From contig NZ_CP021425.1 in assembly GCF_002162375.1 (NCBI RefSeq), positions 3,666,766-3,730,765 on the forward strand: a stretch of DNA of 64,000 nucleotides, read 5' to 3'. Source of the DNA: Oleiphilus messinensis. GTDB lineage: Bacteria; Pseudomonadota; Gammaproteobacteria; Pseudomonadales; Oleiphilaceae. The notes beneath the pieces are model-generated. The model searched no databases and was not told the DNA's origin. It worked only from the letters and a program-made list of their open reading frames with translations. The translations under genes were made by a program, and so were the position numbers. Shown here in pieces: positions 61,282 to 64,000 of this stretch (its first letter is position 1; each line of letters opens with the position of its first letter).

Positions 61282-61329
61282 ATAACAGGACACCCACTCA
61301 AAATATAACTTACGAGTGGGTGTCCTCAT
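61282..61329. repeat. REP-like hairpin, copy B
   Basis: Perfect 13-bp inverted repeat AGGACACCCACTC / GAGTGGGTGTCCT with a 14-nt AT-rich loop. The 48-bp element (61282-61329) is identical to the copy at 62780-62827. It lies between the start of the immunity gene at 61255 and the transposase remnant. Confidence 0.9.
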
Positions 61330-61339
61330 TATTATTGTG

Positions 61340-61587
61340 GAACCGGTTGATTGGACCAGGCGCATTCAACAGGAAGACAAGCGCGGATCGATCTCAACAA
61401 CGCTCCCCCCATCCTGCAACGCTTGAACATCAATGAAGGAGAACAGTGGATGCAACTCACCGGGAAAATGGAATTATTATTTCCAACCTTCGTGGGCCAT
61501 GCTGACCGGGTGAAAATCGCCAGTAAGACCCTTGGCCACCAGCGAGTTTCTGGTTTGGCTCAATGTCGAAGTTTATTTTCGACTTAA
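61340..61587 (+). pseudogene. RAYT-like transposase C-terminal remnant, copy 2 (frameshifted)
   Basis: The plus strand encodes PVDWTRRIQQEDKRGS in one frame and, after a run of six C at about 61409, PPILQRLNINEGEQW through to LCRSLFST-like end (LAQCRSLFST) in another. The join VDWT...EDKRG...LPPILQRL...FVGHA is the C-terminal signature I associate with REP-associated IS200/Y1 transposases of about 300 aa. One missing C in the homopolymer explains the frameshift. The catalytic N-terminal two thirds are gone; the remnant starts right at hairpin B. It cannot encode an active enzyme. Confidence 0.7.
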
Positions 61588-61800
61588 GCCTCCTCTTTTT
61601 CATCTCGTCTGAAGCATCACCGAGCAACTCGGGGGAACTTTACGCTCGGGATTTTTCGTTCACGCCCCTTTCAGCATTAAACTTGCCACCTCAACGCGAT
61701 AGTTTTCCCTTTTACCTGCAATACGTGCCAGCTACGTACTGAGTGACATACCAAGTTCCGTAATCCGACGTTTGAAACTTACGGGTGGGTGTCCTCGTTA
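61480..61800 (+). repeat. ~300-bp repeat copy 2
   Basis: Direct copy of 60486-60792. It contains the transposase tail, its 3' untranslated part with the small hairpin CCGAGCAACTCGG, and ends with CGTTTGAAACTTAC followed by GGGTGGGTGTCCTCGTTA. This last block recurs at 63324-63355. Copy 2 is better preserved in the coding part. Confidence 0.85.
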
Positions 61801-61816
61801 TTCTTTTAAACGTGTT

Positions 61817-62311
61817 TTAGTTGCTGTATGACACCGATCCACGGATTCTTTCCCAAAAATCCTGTAACTCGGGGAATTCATTTTCTATTACGTTGTTTAG
61901 AACAAATTCTATTTGACGAACATTCTCAACTTCTTCACTTGCCTGCTCTCTTACGAATGGCACTAATTGATACCACACGAAAACAACAATATCCGGTTGC
62001 TTTAACGCCAGCAACTTAATATGGTTGATTACATTTTTTACGCCTATTGCATTCGAAATTGTAGTAAGCCAGTATCTTATCTCTGATTCATCCTTCCTCG
62101 AAAGGCCAACATCAAGTAGTTTAAGAAAATTTTCCTTTCCTCTAATAACTTTTGCTGCCAGAGCAAGTCCGGAGAAACGAACTCTCCGGTCATTACTTTT
62201 CAATATGGCCATAACTACCTGAAATGAGTCTTCTTGACCCATTTTTTTTAACTCTGTCGAGAGTTCGTGTAAGGCTGTTTGATCCGGAAGACGAGATATC
62301 AAATATTCCAT
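61817..62311 (-). CDS. HEAT-like putative immunity protein
   Basis: 164-aa, all-helical cytoplasmic protein with HEAT/ARM-like helix pairs (MAILKSNDRRVRFSGLALAA, then LSRKDESEIRYWLTTIS). HEAT-like folds are a known class of immunity proteins in polymorphic-toxin loci. It starts 10 bp after the stop of a toxin C-terminal fragment, and its ribosome site AGGA overlaps that stop codon, so the two are translationally coupled in toxin-then-immunity order. A hairpin arm lies 22 bp after its stop. The pairing makes immunity the best guess; the fold assignment is by inspection. Confidence 0.7.
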   Translation of the reverse strand: MEYLISRLPDQTALHELSTELKKMGQEDSFQVVMAILKSNDRRVRFSGLALAAKVIRGKENFLKLLDVGLSRKDESEIRYWLTTISNAIGVKNVINHIKLLALKQPDIVVFVWYQLVPFVREQASEEVENVRQIEFVLNNVIENEFPELQDFWERIRGSVSYSN

Positions 62312-62321
62312 TTATAGTTTC

Positions 62322-62720
62322 CTAATGCCTTTTGAATAGTTCTACCGGTAGTCCCGACTGCCACGCAAAATCTGGTGACGGCTGATAATGGGCCGAGTTA
62401 TTAGCCCATTCCCTGATAGCTCCTCTTGTTCCTGCTGAATATCCGAATCTTATTGTACAAGCACAATCAACCTGTAAAGCTCCTTGTGATATATCAAAGT
62501 GACCGGCTGTGCTTGGTTTTGCAACATAAGTATGGCCATTAATTGTCACAAAATTATATTCACCTTTTGCCGTATATCTACCACCATGACGCCCGACTAA
62601 ATAATATTTACCGTTTTCCTGAATCAAGCGACGGTGTGTAACAGGATACCATGTATCACCTTCATAACGCGGATCAAGTTTCTGCGGTGTAATTGTTCGA
62701 TCATTTCCCTCTTGCAACAT
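62322..62720 (-). CDS. displaced polymorphic-toxin C-terminal tip (5'-truncated)
   Basis: 132 aa from the first ATG. Residues about 70-132 (AGHFDISQGALQVD, IRFGYSAGTRGAIREWANNS, AHYQPSPDFAWQ) have the look of a C-terminal toxin domain found at the ends of large secreted proteins, which I recognise only in general terms. The open frame continues 5' of the ATG for about 14 codons (STESPIPGDLSPG) up to an in-frame TAG at 62763-62765, so the piece is a tip cut from a larger protein. It then abuts hairpin D at 62785. No signal, no transmembrane helix. It may be silent, or translated from the internal ATG. Confidence 0.65.
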   Translation of the reverse strand: MLQEGNDRTITPQKLDPRYEGDTWYPVTHRRLIQENGKYYLVGRHGGRYTAKGEYNFVTINGHTYVAKPSTAGHFDISQGALQVDCACTIRFGYSAGTRGAIREWANNSAHYQPSPDFAWQSGLPVELFKRH

Positions 62721-62779
62721 AATTCCTGGCGATAAATCACCTGGGATTGGAGATTCTGTTGACTATGGTCCAGTAAGAT

Positions 62780-62827
62780 ATAACAGGACACCCACTCAAA
62801 ATATAACTTACGAGTGGGTGTCCTCAT
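62780..62827. repeat. REP-like hairpin, copy D
   Basis: Identical over 48 bp to copy B (61282-61329): AGGACACCCACTC / GAGTGGGTGTCCT stem, 14-nt loop. It marks the point where the toxin tip loses its upstream coding sequence. Confidence 0.9.
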
Positions 62828-62836
62828 AAAATGTCA

Positions 62837-62909
62837 GAACTTGAACTTGAACTTGAACTTGAACTTGAACTTGTAACTTGTACTTGAACTTGTACTTGTA
62901 CTTGTACTT
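62837..62909 (+). repeat. hexanucleotide microsatellite (GAACTT/GTACTT)n
   Basis: Six uninterrupted GAACTT units (62837-62872) are followed by one 7-nt unit, then GTACTT, GAACTT and three GTACTT units, to 62909. Twelve units in total. It lies between hairpin D and the next ORF, where no gene can be supported; an open frame on the minus strand through it is a product of the repeat. Confidence 0.92.
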
Positions 62910-62982
62910 GGGCAGGAGCCGAAGCCTTGGGGGGTTGTGTAGACCAACAGTATTTTCTAGCCAACCAGGGATAAGAATGCAT

Positions 62983-63237
62983 CTACAAATCAATAATAAT
63001 CGGGTATTTAATTACTTCCCCATTAACAATTTGCCAGAGAATTTTGTTGAGCCGTTTTGCTTCTCCTAGATTATTTAGTAACACTTTTTCAAGTTCATCA
63101 TCTAGATTAATCGTTTTGATAGGCGAATTTAGACTGTATTGCGCTTCACACACGTAGCGTTTCCCATCAATACTAAATTCAAGACTCATACGATTTAACG
63201 CGGGAACGTTTTCAACACCATGCAATATCAAGATCAT
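62983..63237 (-). CDS. small putative immunity protein (unknown family)
   Basis: 84-aa cytoplasmic protein, not recognised. It has a beta-rich first half (SLEFSIDGKRYVCEAQYSL) and a helical second half (DDELEKVLLNNLGEAKRLNK). The ATG at 63237 is chosen because it overlaps by one base (TGATG) the stop of a short frame ending GGEQAVLK that starts after hairpin E, the geometry of a toxin-immunity junction; a GTG one codon upstream is the alternative. A partner toxin is otherwise missing. Immunity role is inferred from context only. Confidence 0.55.
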   Translation of the reverse strand: MILILHGVENVPALNRMSLEFSIDGKRYVCEAQYSLNSPIKTINLDDELEKVLLNNLGEAKRLNKILWQIVNGEVIKYPIIIDL

Positions 63238-63290
63238 CACTTGAGCACTGCCTGCTCTCCCCCTGTGGCAGGATAATTAAACAGTTAAAC

Positions 63291-63350
63291 AGGACACCCA
63301 TTACAGTCTGGAGTGACCTACCTCGTTTGAAACTTACAAGTGGGTGTCCT
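63291..63350. repeat. REP-like hairpin, copy E (long loop)
   Basis: Arms AGGACACCCA (63291-63300) and TGGGTGTCCT (63341-63350) form a perfect 10-bp stem around a 40-nt loop. The loop's right half, CGTTTGAAACTTAC, matches the end of the ~300-bp repeat copy 2 (61769-61782). This is a shorter, more diverged member of the family and lies between the 84-aa ORF and the SUKH gene. Confidence 0.85.
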
Positions 63351-63398
63351 CGTTATTTTTAGAGACGCCAAAAATTGGTCAAATATTAAGAATCCATT

Positions 63399-63968
63399 CT
63401 AGTTGTAACTCTCCATATCCTGCATTATCACATTAAGTAATTCTTCAAAATTTCTCCACCCCTTTTCTCCTCTATACCCATCCACGTGAGTTCTTCCCAT
63501 ATCAACAATAACAACTGGGTAATCATTGGTATCTGAGATCGAAACGTCAAAACATGCTGGCCCCGCATCATTTGCATCGTAAGCAAACGGTACTAGCATG
63601 TTTTTACCAAAGAAAAGATTAGAATCGCGAAGCGCAAGATATTGATTAAACTCCTTCAAAGGTTCGTTCGAAGGAGTTTGTGGGAGCCTAACAACAAAGT
63701 CAGTCATCAACAAACACTTATAAAGTAGATAAGCTTTGAAAAGATCGGGCAATGAGTGCCCAAGACATTCTTCAATCTTGGCTAAATCTGATTCTTTGAG
63801 GGGGCTATCAACTGGTTTCCATTCAGCCCAGCCATCAGCATCAGGACTTCCTACCATCATGTTGGTTGGAACTTCCAGTGCAAAACCCTCTCCAGAGTTG
63901 GACAAAAATGTGTCCACAAACTTCTCAATGACTTTCTTATTATGTAAAGAAATCTCGTCGTTTAACAT
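63399..63968 (-). CDS. SMI1/KNR4 (SUKH) family immunity protein
   Basis: 189-aa cytoplasmic protein. The SUKH core starts at about residue 35 with VDSPLKESDLAKIEECLGHSLPDLFKAYLL, abridged as KIEECLGHSLPDLFKAYL, and continues with the FFGKNMLVPFAYDANDAGP segment typical of the family. SUKH proteins are the commonest immunity class of polymorphic toxins. AGGGG lies 8 nt before the ATG. Upstream, a minus-strand frame is open from the window edge and its stop overlaps the start codon, so a toxin gene may end here. A hairpin repeat lies 49 bp after its stop. Confidence 0.8.
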   Translation of the reverse strand: MLNDEISLHNKKVIEKFVDTFLSNSGEGFALEVPTNMMVGSPDADGWAEWKPVDSPLKESDLAKIEECLGHSLPDLFKAYLLYKCLLMTDFVVRLPQTPSNEPLKEFNQYLALRDSNLFFGKNMLVPFAYDANDAGPACFDVSISDTNDYPVVIVDMGRTHVDGYRGEKGWRNFEELLNVIMQDMESYN

Positions 63969-64000
63969 GTAAATAACCCCTGATAATCATTCAAAAGGAT

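Noticed and set aside
61351-61587. 78-aa plus-strand frame as a real small gene
   Set aside because: It starts with TTG in the wrong frame relative to the conserved VDWTRR part; reading across the C-run shows that it is a frameshifted transposase tail.
62808-62993. 61-aa minus-strand frame with alternating KYKYK and QVQVQ
   Set aside because: It simply translates the hexanucleotide repeat and runs into the hairpin; it has no independent support.

Overview
This window looks like a chromosomal segment of a mid-GC, probably marine or environmental gammaproteobacterium of the Pseudomonadales/Oceanospirillales kind. The evidence is gene order. Blocks known from Pseudomonas recur here: leuC-leuD-leuB-asd-fimV-truA-trpF, folC-dedD-cvpA-purF-metZ, ftsK-lolA-rarA-crcB-serS-cysG, prmB/aroC/MFS, and holB-pilZ-tatD. 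The proteins are consistent with a motile, PHA-storing heterotroph: FimV and two PilZ proteins (twitching and c-di-GMP), and a class I PHA synthase with a phasin. The genus cannot be fixed from the sequence alone.

Layout. 0.3-6.1 kb: the tamA-tamB translocation and assembly module (minus strand). 6.2-12.5 kb: the L16 hydroxylase roxA (minus), then a GNAT protein, SixA, a membrane-anchored coiled-coil protein and a hybrid sensor kinase (plus). 12.6-14.7 kb: a PilZ-domain/DUF1631-like pair. 15.2-16.3 kb: a DAHP synthase behind a long intergenic region with four TAACGA motifs phased at 19 bp. 16.3-42.3 kb: an almost unbroken minus-strand housekeeping stretch (cysG, serS, crcB, rarA, lolA, ftsK, metZ, purF, cvpA, dedD, folC, trpA, trpB, trpF, truA, fimV, asd, leuB, leuD, leuC), with a divergent LysR gene and a near-perfect LysR-type operator at its head. 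43.4-45.8 kb: phaC and phasin. 46-52.7 kb: MFS transporter, aroC, prmB, then hydrolase / DUF4892-OmpA / patatin in one run. 52.9-59.5 kb: a pentapeptide-repeat ion channel, then tatD, pilZ, holB and a DUF58-transglutaminase pair. 59.8-60.4 kb: an unrecognised secreted protein with its own promoter and terminator.

The unusual part is the last 3.5 kb (60.48-63.97 kb). Five small minus-strand ORFs look like immunity proteins and a displaced toxin tip of a polymorphic-toxin system: a SUKH/SMI1 protein, a HEAT-like protein directly downstream of a 5'-truncated toxin C-terminus, and two unknowns. They are interleaved with one family of hairpin repeats (core AGGACACCCACT / AGTGGGTGTCCT). Two ~300-bp copies of the repeat carry, in opposite orientation, decayed C-terminal ends of what I recognise as a REP-associated (RAYT/Y1-type) transposase. 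Short open frames that end on the start or ribosome site of the immunity genes may be the last residues of lost toxin tips. I read this as an immunity/toxin-tip cassette array punctuated by REP-like elements; the full-length toxin would be expected beyond the right edge.

No tRNA, rRNA, CRISPR array, complete insertion sequence or prophage was seen. Two neighbours expected from related genomes are absent: accD between trpA and folC, and tmk beside holB.
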